DNA of 64,000 nucleotides, taken from NCBI GenBank assembly GCA_963169045.1, contig CAUJDF010000011.1:62001-126000 (forward strand), given 5' to 3'. Positions 45,046 to 52,916 of the stretch are shown here, in pieces. The notes below the pieces were generated by a model that saw only the letters and a program-made list of their open reading frames with translations, did no database searches and had not been told where the DNA came from. Numbering within the stretch: position 1 is the first letter of the stretch; each line of letters opens with the position of its first letter. A program made the translations under genes and the position numbers. Source of the DNA: Myxococcota bacterium (GTDB lineage: Bacteria; Myxococcota_A; Bradymonadia; UBA7976; UBA1532).

Positions 45046-47238
45046 ATGAGCATCCTGAAGAAGACGTTCGCCCTCGGCCTCGGCCTCTCGCTCGCGACGC
45101 CGGCCATCGCCGCCGACAACAGCGTCTACGGCGAGGCGCGCTTCAACCAGCTGCCCACCAAGGGCAAGGCCGCGCACAAGATCTGGGTCGGCTCCTGGTG
45201 GGCCTACACCCGCGACGGCATCGCCGACCGGCACAAGACCCGCGGCGGTTTCCCCGAGTGCTCGGGCGTGAGCGCCGACGCGCCGCCGGCCGACCTCATC
45301 GCGCAGAACAAGGCCTTCTGCCTCTCGGCCGCCGAGAAGATCGATCTGCTCGCCGGGCGCGTCGACCGCATCGAGGTCGACAAGGTCAAGGAATACCAGC
45401 GCATCACCAAGGACGAGCTCGGCCGCATCCAGACGCAGCTGCGCGACCTCGTCCGCAAGCTGAACCGCTGGATCGCCGCGAATCCCAACGGGAACTGGCG
45501 CGAGACCGAGGACGGCAAGGCCTACCTGAGCCTCAACGAAGAGCTCGAGACGAAGAGGGCGACGCTCCCGCAGATCGCGATCGACACCGCGACCGAGTTC
45601 GAGCGCATCGAGCACGGCAACGGCGTGCCCGGCGTCGAGGGCTGGTGGGGCCACTGCAACGCCTGGGCGGCCGCCGCGCTGATGGAGGAGGAGCCCGCCC
45701 GCCGCGGCACCGTCGAGCACGAGGGCCGGAGCGTCGAGGTCACCCCCGGCGAGGCCAAGGCGCTGCTCACCGAGGGCTGGATGGAGCACCACTCGAGCTT
45801 CCACGGCTCGCGCCACGACGACCCCGAGAACAAGGCCGACGAGGTCACCTACGCCGACCTGACGGCGTCGGGCTTCCACGTCTACTTCGGCACGCAGCTG
45901 GGCCTGCGGCAGAAGGGCTTCGTGATCGACCGGTTCACCGGCAGCGAGGTCTGGAACCAGCCCGTCCGCAGCTACGTCTGGTCGGTCGAGAAGCTGTACC
46001 AGGGCGACGAAGCGGTCGAGAAGGAGATCTTCCAGACCGAGTACAACGCCTACGACGGCAAGGGCGCGCGCCGGTCGCTCGGCAAGAAGCGCGTCTACCC
46101 GGTGCAGGTCACCGCGTCGATCCACTGGGTGACCGACGGCCTGCCCCACGAGGTGGCCACCGTCGACAACATGCTCGCCGACGCGTGGCCGACGAACAGC
46201 AGCGAGATGCACCGGCTCTGGGGCAACCAGATCGAGATGCGCACGCTGACGTACACGCTCGACCTCGACAAGCCGATGGAGGAGCCGACGGCGGTGGTCA
46301 TCGGCGACGGCGCCTGGAGCCACGCGCTCGCCAGCGACAACCACGCGCACCCCGACTTCGTGTGGCAGCCGCTCACGCAGACGGGATCGCAGCGCCGCTA
46401 CGAGAACCCGAATCTCGAGTTCGAGCGCATCGTGATGGCGAAGGTGCTGCCCGCGACGCTGGCGCCCGCGCCGCCGGCGATGAGCTCGGGCGAGACGACG
46501 GCGCGCGACGTGCCGAAGGACATCCCCGACAACAACCCGGCGGGGGTGTCGAGCACGATCAACGTCGCGACGGCGGGCACGATCGCCGAGGCGTTCGTGA
46601 AGCTCGACGTCACGCACACCTACCGCGGCGACCTGCGCGTCGTGCTCGAGAAGGACGGCAAGTCCGTCGTGCTCCACGACCGCACCGGCGGCAGCGCCGA
46701 CCACCTGAAGCAGAACTTCGACCTGCCCTCGTTCCGCGGTACGAACGCGGCCGGCGACTGGAAGCTGACGATCTTCGACCTCGCCGGCCAGGACGTCGGC
46801 AAGCTCAACGCCTGGTCGGTGAACCTGGTGGTGGACGGCGACGTGGTGCCGCCCCCGCCGCCGCCCCCGGCCGACGAGGCGGGCAGCGGGACGTTCGCCG
46901 CCGCCGGCCTGCCGGTCAACGTGCCCGACAACGCACCCGCCGGCGTCCGCAGCGAGGTCGTCGTCGAGGGCGGCGGCACCCTGAAGTCGGCCAAGGTGAA
47001 GGTGGGCGTCGACCACCCCTATCGCGGCGACCTCGTGGTGGCGCTCGAGAAGGACGGCGAGACGTTCGTGCTGCACAACCGCGCCGGCGGCAGCGCCGAC
47101 CACGTGCGGCAGACGTTCGACGTCCCGGCGCTCGTCGGCAAGTCCGCCCGCGGCAAGTACGTCCTGAAGGTGTCGGACCACGCCCGCCGCGACGTCGGCA
47201 AGCTCGAGCAGTTCGAAGTCCAGCTCGAGTGGCGCTGA
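45046..47238 (+). CDS. Secreted transglutaminase-elicitor-like enzyme with two P domains
   Basis: 730 residues; signal peptide cut near 'TPAIAA'. The catalytic part (~25-470) carries 'GWWGHCNAWAAAALMEEE' with Cys204, 'ASIHWVTDG' with His360 and 'TVDNML' with Asp374, a plausible Cys-His-Asp set resembling the transglutaminase elicitor family first known from oomycetes. Two proprotein-convertase P-type domains follow (~482-595, ~622-730), each with 'DNNPAGV' or 'DNAPAGV', 'Y RGDL' and 'GGSADH' features, joined by a Pro-rich linker. P domains stabilise secreted enzymes and may be processed. Function as a protein cross-linker or peptidase is inferred from the triad. ATG 45046 follows a G-rich ribosome site. 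Confidence 0.75.
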   Translation: MSILKKTFALGLGLSLATPAIAADNSVYGEARFNQLPTKGKAAHKIWVGSWWAYTRDGIADRHKTRGGFPECSGVSADAPPADLIAQNKAFCLSAAEKIDLLAGRVDRIEVDKVKEYQRITKDELGRIQTQLRDLVRKLNRWIAANPNGNWRETEDGKAYLSLNEELETKRATLPQIAIDTATEFERIEHGNGVPGVEGWWGHCNAWAAAALMEEEPARRGTVEHEGRSVEVTPGEAKALLTEGWMEHHSSFHGSRHDDPENKADEVTYADLTASGFHVYFGTQLGLRQKGFVIDRFTGSEVWNQPVRSYVWSVEKLYQGDEAVEKEIFQTEYNAYDGKGARRSLGKKRVYPVQVTASIHWVTDGLPHEVATVDNMLADAWPTNSSEMHRLWGNQIEMRTLTYTLDLDKPMEEPTAVVIGDGAWSHALASDNHAHPDFVWQPLTQTGSQRRYENPNLEFERIVMAKVLPATLAPAPPAMSSGETTARDVPKDIPDNNPAGVSSTINVATAGTIAEAFVKLDVTHTYRGDLRVVLEKDGKSVVLHDRTGGSADHLKQNFDLPSFRGTNAAGDWKLTIFDLAGQDVGKLNAWSVNLVVDGDVVPPPPPPPADEAGSGTFAAAGLPVNVPDNAPAGVRSEVVVEGGGTLKSAKVKVGVDHPYRGDLVVALEKDGETFVLHNRAGGSADHVRQTFDVPALVGKSARGKYVLKVSDHARRDVGKLEQFEVQLEWR

Positions 47239-47256
47239 GAGCGCGGCGCCCTTTCG

Positions 47257-48708
47257 TCAGGGCGCCGTGCACACCGTCGAGCCCACCTCGCAGTTCTGCA
47301 CGCAGCAGTTCACGCAGCCCTGCACGTTCGCCCCGCCGGCGTAGACCTGACCGTAGCTGCTGCCGGTGAAGTGGCACAGCCGGTTGTCCTCGACGACGCT
47401 GCGCGCGGCGTGGAGGACGCCGCCCCGGAACGCGGCGAAGCCGATGCCCACGTTGTGGGCGGCCTCGGCGCCGTCGGCGGCCACCACCGACACGTCGCCC
47501 GCACGGAACGCGTCGGCGCGCCCCTCGAGGGAGCGCGCGCCGGCGGCGGAGAGGTACGACTGCCGGAGGGCGAGGAAGCCCCACGTCCTGCGGGTCGTGA
47601 CGCCGTCGGCGAAGATCGTGGCGCCGCCGAACGCCTCGACGCCGACGCCGGCGGTGTCGGACACCTCGCCGTTGCTGAGCACGATCGCGCCGCCCTGGGC
47701 GAGCGCGCCCTGGCCGCCGCAGCCGGAGACGGTGCTGCGCGACGCGTCGATCCGGCCGCCCGGCGCGGCGTAGAGACACTGGAAGCGGGTCACGTCGCGG
47801 ACCTCGGCGTCCTCGGCGAAGAGGCTGCCGCCGTAGCCTGCCGTGAGGCCGACGGCATCCGCGTCGTGGACGACGGCGCCGCCGACGCTGACGCGCCCGC
47901 CGAAGAGCGCGTTGGCGCCGATCACGCAGCCGGTCAGGCGCGCGCCCGCGGCGTGCACCAGGCCGGCGTCGCTGGCGAGGATGCCCGTCGCGGCGCCCGT
48001 CACCTCGAGCGCGTCGGCGACCATGTTCACCGTGGCGTTGCGCTCGGCCACCACGCCGTAGTCGGTGACCTGCTCGATGGTGAGCCCCGTCTCCACGACG
48101 ACGATGGCGCCGGTCCGCGCGTCGACGCCGCGCGCGAAGCCGGCGATGGCCACGTCGCCGAGGCGCACGAACGCGCCGTTCTTCACCGACACGCCGACGC
48201 CGTCGCCGGCGCCGACGATCCGCACGCCGTCGAGCAGGCCCAGGCGCCGGCCGTCCGTGACCTGGATGCCGTCGCCCGGCGTCGTGAAGCGCAGCGTCGC
48301 GCCGGGCCCCACGATGCGGATGCGGTCGCCGTCCGGGTGGCGGATCTCGACGGGGCGCTCGTGCGCGTACTCGCCGGGAGCGAGGCGGATCGCGACCGAC
48401 TGGTCGGCGCCGAGCCGGACGCGGTCCAGCGCGGCGAGCGCGGCGTCGAGCGACGCGTACTGGCCCGCGGCGGGCTGCGGGGCGACGTCGAGGCGGTCCG
48501 GCGGCGCGCGCTCGGCGCGGAGGTCGGCGACCGCCTCGGCCAGCGCGGCGAAGTTGGCGTTCACGTCGGCGGAGCGGATCACCTCGCCGGGCGAGAAGCG
48601 GGTGAGCGCGGGTCCCTCCATCTGCGCGGACGCGACGAGCGCCGCACCGCCGAACAGACCCACGACCGCGCCCCCGGCGGCCAGCGCCCAGCGGCCGTCC
48701 CTTGCCAT
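47257..48708 (-). CDS. Secreted parallel beta-helix (pectate-lyase-fold) protein
   Basis: 483 residues. ATG 48708 after GGGAGGG; signal peptide or anchor to 'VASAQ'. After a short helical linker, residues ~75-450 are a run of ~22-residue turns of the right-handed beta-helix type ('GDRIRIVGPGATLRF', 'DGIQVTDGRRLGLLDGVRIV', 'GAIVVVETGLTIEQVTDYGV'). No polysaccharide-lyase active site is evident, so it may be a binding or structural protein. The C-terminus has a cysteine cluster ('CVNCCVQNCEVGSTVC') suited to disulfide bridging. Same strand as, and downstream of, the small Asp/Gly-rich lipoprotein gene. Confidence 0.8.
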   Translation of the reverse strand: MARDGRWALAAGGAVVGLFGGAALVASAQMEGPALTRFSPGEVIRSADVNANFAALAEAVADLRAERAPPDRLDVAPQPAAGQYASLDAALAALDRVRLGADQSVAIRLAPGEYAHERPVEIRHPDGDRIRIVGPGATLRFTTPGDGIQVTDGRRLGLLDGVRIVGAGDGVGVSVKNGAFVRLGDVAIAGFARGVDARTGAIVVVETGLTIEQVTDYGVVAERNATVNMVADALEVTGAATGILASDAGLVHAAGARLTGCVIGANALFGGRVSVGGAVVHDADAVGLTAGYGGSLFAEDAEVRDVTRFQCLYAAPGGRIDASRSTVSGCGGQGALAQGGAIVLSNGEVSDTAGVGVEAFGGATIFADGVTTRRTWGFLALRQSYLSAAGARSLEGRADAFRAGDVSVVAADGAEAAHNVGIGFAAFRGGVLHAARSVVEDNRLCHFTGSSYGQVYAGGANVQGCVNCCVQNCEVGSTVCTAP

Positions 48709-48722
48709 GCGGCGTCCCTCCC

Positions 48723-49184
48723 TCACTCCCATCGCAGATCGTCCCAGGTGGCCTCGTCCCAGCGGGCGACACCGGGTGCGGCGTCGGCGCCGACGTCCAG
48801 GTCGATACCGGCGTCGGGCGGCGCGCCGTCGGCCGGGGCGGCGCCGTCGGCGCCGATGCGGGCGTCGGCCGGGGCGGCGCCGTCGGCCGGGACGGACCCG
48901 TCGCGTGGCGCCGCGCCGTCGGCCGGGACAGACCCGTCGCCCGGCGCCGCGCCGTCGGCCGGGACGGACCCGTCGCCCGGCGCTGCGCCGTCGCCGGCGG
49001 GGACGGCCCCGTCGCCCGGCGCCGCGCCGTCGCGACCGGCGTCGGGCGCCACCGGGCCGCAGGTGCCGAACGTGCAGGCGGCGCCCGCCGGGCAGTCGCC
49101 GGACGTCGCGCACTCCTCGGCGACGTCGACGGTGCACGCCGCCACCACGAGGCCGATCCCCCACGACCACCAGACCGCGCGCAT
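48723..49184 (-). CDS. Small lipoprotein with 12-residue tandem repeats
   Basis: 153 residues. Signal peptide ends in lipobox 'VVAAC'. The motif 'CATSGDCPAGAACTFGTC' resembles the Cys-rich opening of the FG-GAP lipoprotein and of the pilin hinge. Residues ~50-120 are repeats of GAAPGDGSVPAD, then a short acidic tail rich in Trp ('RWDEATWDDLRWE'). Probably a surface-exposed spacer or stalk. Start ATG 49184 has GGGGG close upstream. It lies between the lipoprotein at 49223 and the beta-helix gene, all read leftward. Confidence 0.7.
   Translation of the reverse strand: MRAVWWSWGIGLVVAACTVDVAEECATSGDCPAGAACTFGTCGPVAPDAGRDGAAPGDGAVPAGDGAAPGDGSVPADGAAPGDGSVPADGAAPRDGSVPADGAAPADARIGADGAAPADGAPPDAGIDLDVGADAAPGVARWDEATWDDLRWE
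48880..49026 (-). repeat. 36-bp in-frame tandem repeat array
   Basis: Four units (48880-48915, 48916-48951, 48952-48987, 48988-49026), nearly identical, the last with a 3-nt insertion. Each codes 12 residues (GAAPGDGSVPAD), so copy-number change would alter stalk length without a frameshift. Confidence 0.85.
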
Positions 49185-49222
49185 GCCCCCGTTGTACGCG
49201 CGGGCGTCTCTCCGCGCCAGCG

Positions 49223-50065
49223 CTACCGTCCGACGAGATCCACCCAGCGCTGCGCGTTGAAGCGCTCCACCCACGCCTTGTAGAAGCGGAAGCGCCCCGT
49301 CTCGATCTCGAGGCGCGCCTGGTGCGCGAGCGACGCCTCGATGTCGGGCTGGACGGCCTGCACATCCGCGTAATTCTTGCGGATCTGCGCGGCGCGCTCC
49401 TGGCCGGCGGCGTCGAGCGGGCCCGCGACGAGGGCCTCGACGTCGACCGGCCGGCGCACGAAGCGCACGGGCCGCAGGTCGCGGAAGAACGCCACCTCGC
49501 CGTGCAGCGTCGCGCGGCCGTCGGGCAGCGTCTCCACCCGGGTGACGACGAGGAAGCGATCGAGGCCGTCGAGCCCGGCCATCACCTCGGGGCCGTTCAG
49601 CAAGCCGTCGGCGAGGGTGAGGCGCACGTCGTGGACGCCGGCGATCTGCTCGGGCTTGTACTCGAGGCCGACGTCGGTCGGGATCTCGGCCGGTGGCATG
49701 TCCGGGGCGGCGCGCGTCTTCACCTCGACCGCGGCGTCGCGCAGGCGCTTCGACGCGAGGTACGCCCGCAGCGCGGCCTCGACGGCGCGGGCGTCGGCGG
49801 CCGGATCGGGCGCCACCGGCACGTGCTTCAACGCCTCGACCGCCGCCAGCATGCGTCCGACCTTCTCGACGTCGCGGGCCAGCGAGTCGCGGTTGGCCGC
49901 GAGCGCCGCGTGCGCCGACCGGTACTGGACGCTCGCGCGCCACGCCTCGTCGAGCGCCGCGCGCCGCTCGGGCGCCATCGACGCGGGCGCCGGCGGCGAG
50001 GGCGCGGGCCCCTCGGCGCACGCGGCGAGCGCGAGCGCGACGACGGCCGCCCGCAGCCGCCTCAC
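49223..50065 (-). CDS. Lipoprotein with long helical domain
   Basis: 280 residues from GTG 50065, overlapping the upstream stop (GTGA). Lipobox 'ALAAC' follows a short hydrophobic leader. Residues ~30-110 are helical and coiled-coil-like ('LAANRDSLARDVEKVGRML'); the middle is beta-rich ('DVRLTLADGLLN', 'RATLHGEVAFFRDL') and a helical tail closes it. No family recognised. Coupled to the lipocalin-like gene, so probably an envelope partner of that protein. Confidence 0.7.
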   Translation of the reverse strand: MRRLRAAVVALALAACAEGPAPSPPAPASMAPERRAALDEAWRASVQYRSAHAALAANRDSLARDVEKVGRMLAAVEALKHVPVAPDPAADARAVEAALRAYLASKRLRDAAVEVKTRAAPDMPPAEIPTDVGLEYKPEQIAGVHDVRLTLADGLLNGPEVMAGLDGLDRFLVVTRVETLPDGRATLHGEVAFFRDLRPVRFVRRPVDVEALVAGPLDAAGQERAAQIRKNYADVQAVQPDIEASLAHQARLEIETGRFRFYKAWVERFNAQRWVDLVGR

Positions 50066-51072
50066 GAGGCGCCCCCCACCTCGGTGAAGCCCCGGCCGAT
50101 CACCGTGCCGCCGGACTTCACGACGCACGCCGCCTCCCACAACGTGAGGAAGGGCACCGCGGCGCCGTCGGTGGGCACGCGGCGCTGGTCGGCGAGGACC
50201 GAGGCGACCTCCCACTCGATGTTCTCGGAGACGCTGCGCACCACGTGGACGAGCGCGTAGCCGTGCGCCGGGTGCACGAGCTCGGGGAGGATCTCGACGT
50301 CGGGCAGGACGCGGGCGACGCCGCTGGCCTCGACGAGGGCGGCGAACGTCATGGGCCGGGCATTGGGATCGCCGGCCCGCGTCACCTCCCAGGCGACGAG
50401 ATCGCGGCCGTCGTTCAACTGGATCGAGACATAGCGCCACCGCGCCGTGACGAAGTCGGCGACGCCCCACTGGTGGTCCATCCACCCCATGCCCTCGACC
50501 GTGCGATGGAGGCGGTCGAACTTCACGCCGCCGACGACGTCGAGCCGCGTCCGCGAGTAGAGCCGCATCTCGCCGCTTCCCATCGGGAGCCAGTCGCCGC
50601 CGCCGTGCAGCACCGCGGGCTTCGTCGACGCCAGCTGGAGCCGGACCGCGCGCTGTCGCCCCGCCCGCGTGCGGAACGCGGCCTCGATCACATGACGCGG
50701 CTGACTGCCCGACAGATCCGCCGCGAGCCGCCAGGGACCGGGCTGGTCCCGGTTCGCCGGGAACACGAGCTCGAAGCCGCCGGGCGCGTCGCGCACGACC
50801 CGGCCGCCGAGGCGCTCGCCGGCGAGGTACTCGCCGCCTTCCTGGATGAAGGCGAAGTAGGCGTAGTGGAGGGGGTCGACGACCGGTCCGTCGAGGCGCA
50901 CGAACGTCAGCTCGAACGAGCACGGTCCGATGCCGGCGCCGCCGTCGAAGTGACCGTTGAAGTACCACCACTCCATGAGGCCGCCCTGGGGGCGATCGTC
51001 GGCGGGCGCGCCGGTGGGAAGCGTGGACGCCGGCGCGCTCACGAGACCGATGAAGTCGTACAGACCGGGCAC
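50062..51072 (-). CDS. CrtC/AttH-like lipocalin-fold protein
   Basis: 336 residues from GTG 51072 with GGAGGAAGG upstream. The family signature is clear: 'GLMEWWYFNGHFDGG' near the start and 'GMGWMDHQWG' in the middle, typical of carotenoid 1,2-hydratases (CrtC) and AttH-type proteins, two lipocalin-like barrels. No signal peptide. The residue pattern supports fold and ligand type (long hydrophobic molecule) but not hydratase activity. It diverges from the FAD oxidoreductase gene at 51170 across a 97-nt promoter region and is coupled to the helical lipoprotein. Confidence 0.8.
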   Translation of the reverse strand: MPGLYDFIGLVSAPASTLPTGAPADDRPQGGLMEWWYFNGHFDGGAGIGPCSFELTFVRLDGPVVDPLHYAYFAFIQEGGEYLAGERLGGRVVRDAPGGFELVFPANRDQPGPWRLAADLSGSQPRHVIEAAFRTRAGRQRAVRLQLASTKPAVLHGGGDWLPMGSGEMRLYSRTRLDVVGGVKFDRLHRTVEGMGWMDHQWGVADFVTARWRYVSIQLNDGRDLVAWEVTRAGDPNARPMTFAALVEASGVARVLPDVEILPELVHPAHGYALVHVVRSVSENIEWEVASVLADQRRVPTDGAAVPFLTLWEAACVVKSGGTVIGRGFTEVGGAS

Positions 51073-51097
51073 GCCTTCCTCCGCTGCGGGGGCGCCC

Positions 51098-51127
51098 AGA
51101 CTACTGCCGGCGCCGGACGTCTGTCAC
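51098..51127 (-). promoter_or_regulatory. Promoter of the lipocalin operon
   Basis: Minus strand GTGACA (51127-51122), 18-nt spacer, TAGTCT (51103-51098); leader of ~19 nt holds the ribosome site. Confidence 0.5.
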
Positions 51128-51130
51128 TCG

Positions 51131-51159
51131 TTGATCGGGTGGGTGTTCGCAACTATGCT
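51131..51159 (+). promoter_or_regulatory. Promoter of the FAD oxidoreductase gene
   Basis: TTGATC (51131-51136), 17-nt spacer, TATGCT (51154-51159). The -10 contains the ATG at 51155, which therefore cannot be the start; the ATG at 51170, 10 nt on with no ribosome site, is used. Confidence 0.65.
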
Positions 51160-51169
51160 CGCGCCCCAC

Positions 51170-52912
51170 ATGCCCATCCACACCATCGCGATCTTCGGCG
51201 GCGGCATGGCCGGCCTGACCGTGGCGCACGAGCTGGCCCACCGCGGCTTCGAGGTGCACGTCTACGAGGCGTCCCGCGTCGGCGGCAAGTCGGCGAGCCA
51301 CGAGACGCAGGGGCTGCCCGGGCCGAGCGGCGGGCGCCTCCCGTTGCCCGGCGAGCATGGCTTCCGCTTCTTCCCCGGCTTCTATCGGCATGTCATCGCG
51401 ACGATGGACGAGATCCCCGGTGTCGACGGCCGGCCGGTGAGCGCCAGCCTCGTGGCGAGCGACGAGGCCGCCATCGCCTGGCCGAACGGGCCGCTCCTGC
51501 CGTTCAACCGCCGGGTCGACGTGCCCCCCTGGGACATCGCCGCCCGCACGGCCGCCATCTACGAGGGCCTCGGCTTCGCCCCGCAGGACGTGGCGCGGAT
51601 GGCATGGTTCCGGCTGAAGTACGCCACGTCGTGCGAGGGGCGCCGCGAAGACTACGACGAGCTCTCGTGGTGGCAGTTCATCGACGGCGACAGCCCCCGC
51701 TACACCGATAACTTCCGCGAGTTCGAGCGCTCGATCCCGCGCACGCTGTCGGCGATGGTGGCCGAGACGAGCAGCGCCCGTGTCATCGGTGACGTCGGCC
51801 TGCAGATGCTCCTCGGTTACGGGCGCCCGTGGGAGAACCAGGACCGCGTGCTCGTCGGTCCCACCTCCGAGCGGTTCCTCGATCCCTGGCGGAAGTACCT
51901 CGAGTCGCTCGGCGTCCGCTTCCACGAGCGACAGCGACTCGGGGGCTTCAAGCGGATCGGCGATCGCATCCAGTCCGCCCGGGTCCAGACACCGACGGGA
52001 CCGGCCCTGGTGACCGCCGACGCCTACGTGGTGGCCATCCCCGTCGAAGCCATGCAGCACCTCCTTCAGAACGACACGCCCCTGCGGGACGCCTACGGCC
52101 CGCTGCAGGCGCTGGCGGCCTGGCACGGCGCCACCGACTGGATGGTCGGCGCGCAGTTCTACCTGCGCGACGACCAGCCCATGGCGGCGGGGCATGTGTT
52201 CTATCCCAAGTCGGAGTGGGCGCTGACGTCGATCTCCCAGGGACAGTTCTGGGCGCAAGGCGCCGGTCCCATCGCCGCCCGCTACGGCGACGGGACGGTG
52301 CGGGGCATCCTCTCGGTCGACGTGTCCGACTGGTCGCGGCCGAGCGCACGCACCGGACGGGCGGCGCGGCAGACGCTCAGCCGCTCGGCGATCCTCCAGG
52401 AGATCCTCGACCAGCTCCGCGACGCCGTCGATCCCACGATCGACCTGAGCGATGCCAACGTCGCCGGCCGATGGCTCGACGAGAACATCGTCTTCGCCGG
52501 CCCCACGGGCAGCCTCCCGCAGAACCGGTCGCCGCTCCTCGTCCACCGCGTCGGCCACATGCGGCACCGGCCCGCTCCCCGCGTCGGCCTCGAGAACCTC
52601 TACCTCGCGTCGGACTATGTGAAGACGCACACGCTCCTGGCGACGATGGAGGGCGCGAACGAGGCGGGCCGACTCGCCGTGAACGCCCTGCTCGAGGACG
52701 ACGGCAGCCTGCACACGCGCTGCGCCGTCTGGCCGCTGCACGAAGAGCCGTACTTCGCGACGGCGAAAGCCATCGACCGCGCGCGCCACGCCGCCGGGCT
52801 GCCGCATGTGATGGATCGCTGGCCCTTCTCGATGACGCTCGACCTCGTCGCGCTCGGGCAGCAGCTGCAGACGATCATGCAGCAGCCGAACGTGCTGTCG
52901 CTCCTGCCCTGA
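51170..52912 (+). CDS. FAD-dependent oxidoreductase, carotenoid/hydroxysqualene dehydrogenase-like
   Basis: 580 residues. N-terminal dinucleotide site 'IAIFGGGMAGLTVAHELAHR' with acidic 'VYEAS' and 'GGKS', then 'LPGEHGFRFFPGFY', the marker of amine-oxidase-fold proteins annotated as HpnE or isoprenoid desaturases in actinobacterial and myxobacterial carotenoid loci. The C-terminus keeps the FAD-binding 'LENLYLASDYVKTHTLLATM' and a Glu-Ala-Gly turn ('GANEAGRLAVN'). A hydrophobic polyene substrate is likely. Start set by the promoter at 51131-51159. Divergent from the lipocalin, with a polyprenyl synthetase 4.3 kb away on the same strand. Confidence 0.8.
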   Translation: MPIHTIAIFGGGMAGLTVAHELAHRGFEVHVYEASRVGGKSASHETQGLPGPSGGRLPLPGEHGFRFFPGFYRHVIATMDEIPGVDGRPVSASLVASDEAAIAWPNGPLLPFNRRVDVPPWDIAARTAAIYEGLGFAPQDVARMAWFRLKYATSCEGRREDYDELSWWQFIDGDSPRYTDNFREFERSIPRTLSAMVAETSSARVIGDVGLQMLLGYGRPWENQDRVLVGPTSERFLDPWRKYLESLGVRFHERQRLGGFKRIGDRIQSARVQTPTGPALVTADAYVVAIPVEAMQHLLQNDTPLRDAYGPLQALAAWHGATDWMVGAQFYLRDDQPMAAGHVFYPKSEWALTSISQGQFWAQGAGPIAARYGDGTVRGILSVDVSDWSRPSARTGRAARQTLSRSAILQEILDQLRDAVDPTIDLSDANVAGRWLDENIVFAGPTGSLPQNRSPLLVHRVGHMRHRPAPRVGLENLYLASDYVKTHTLLATMEGANEAGRLAVNALLEDDGSLHTRCAVWPLHEEPYFATAKAIDRARHAAGLPHVMDRWPFSMTLDLVALGQQLQTIMQQPNVLSLLP

Positions 52913-52916
52913 TCAC

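Noticed and set aside
48880-49026. Regular 36-bp repeats as a CRISPR array
   Set aside because: Units are contiguous without spacers, in frame and coding Gly-Ala-Asp-Pro; no Cas genes nearby.
51155-51157. ATG at 51155 as the oxidoreductase start
   Set aside because: It lies inside the -10 box of a well-spaced promoter; the next ATG at 51170 begins the FAD fold.
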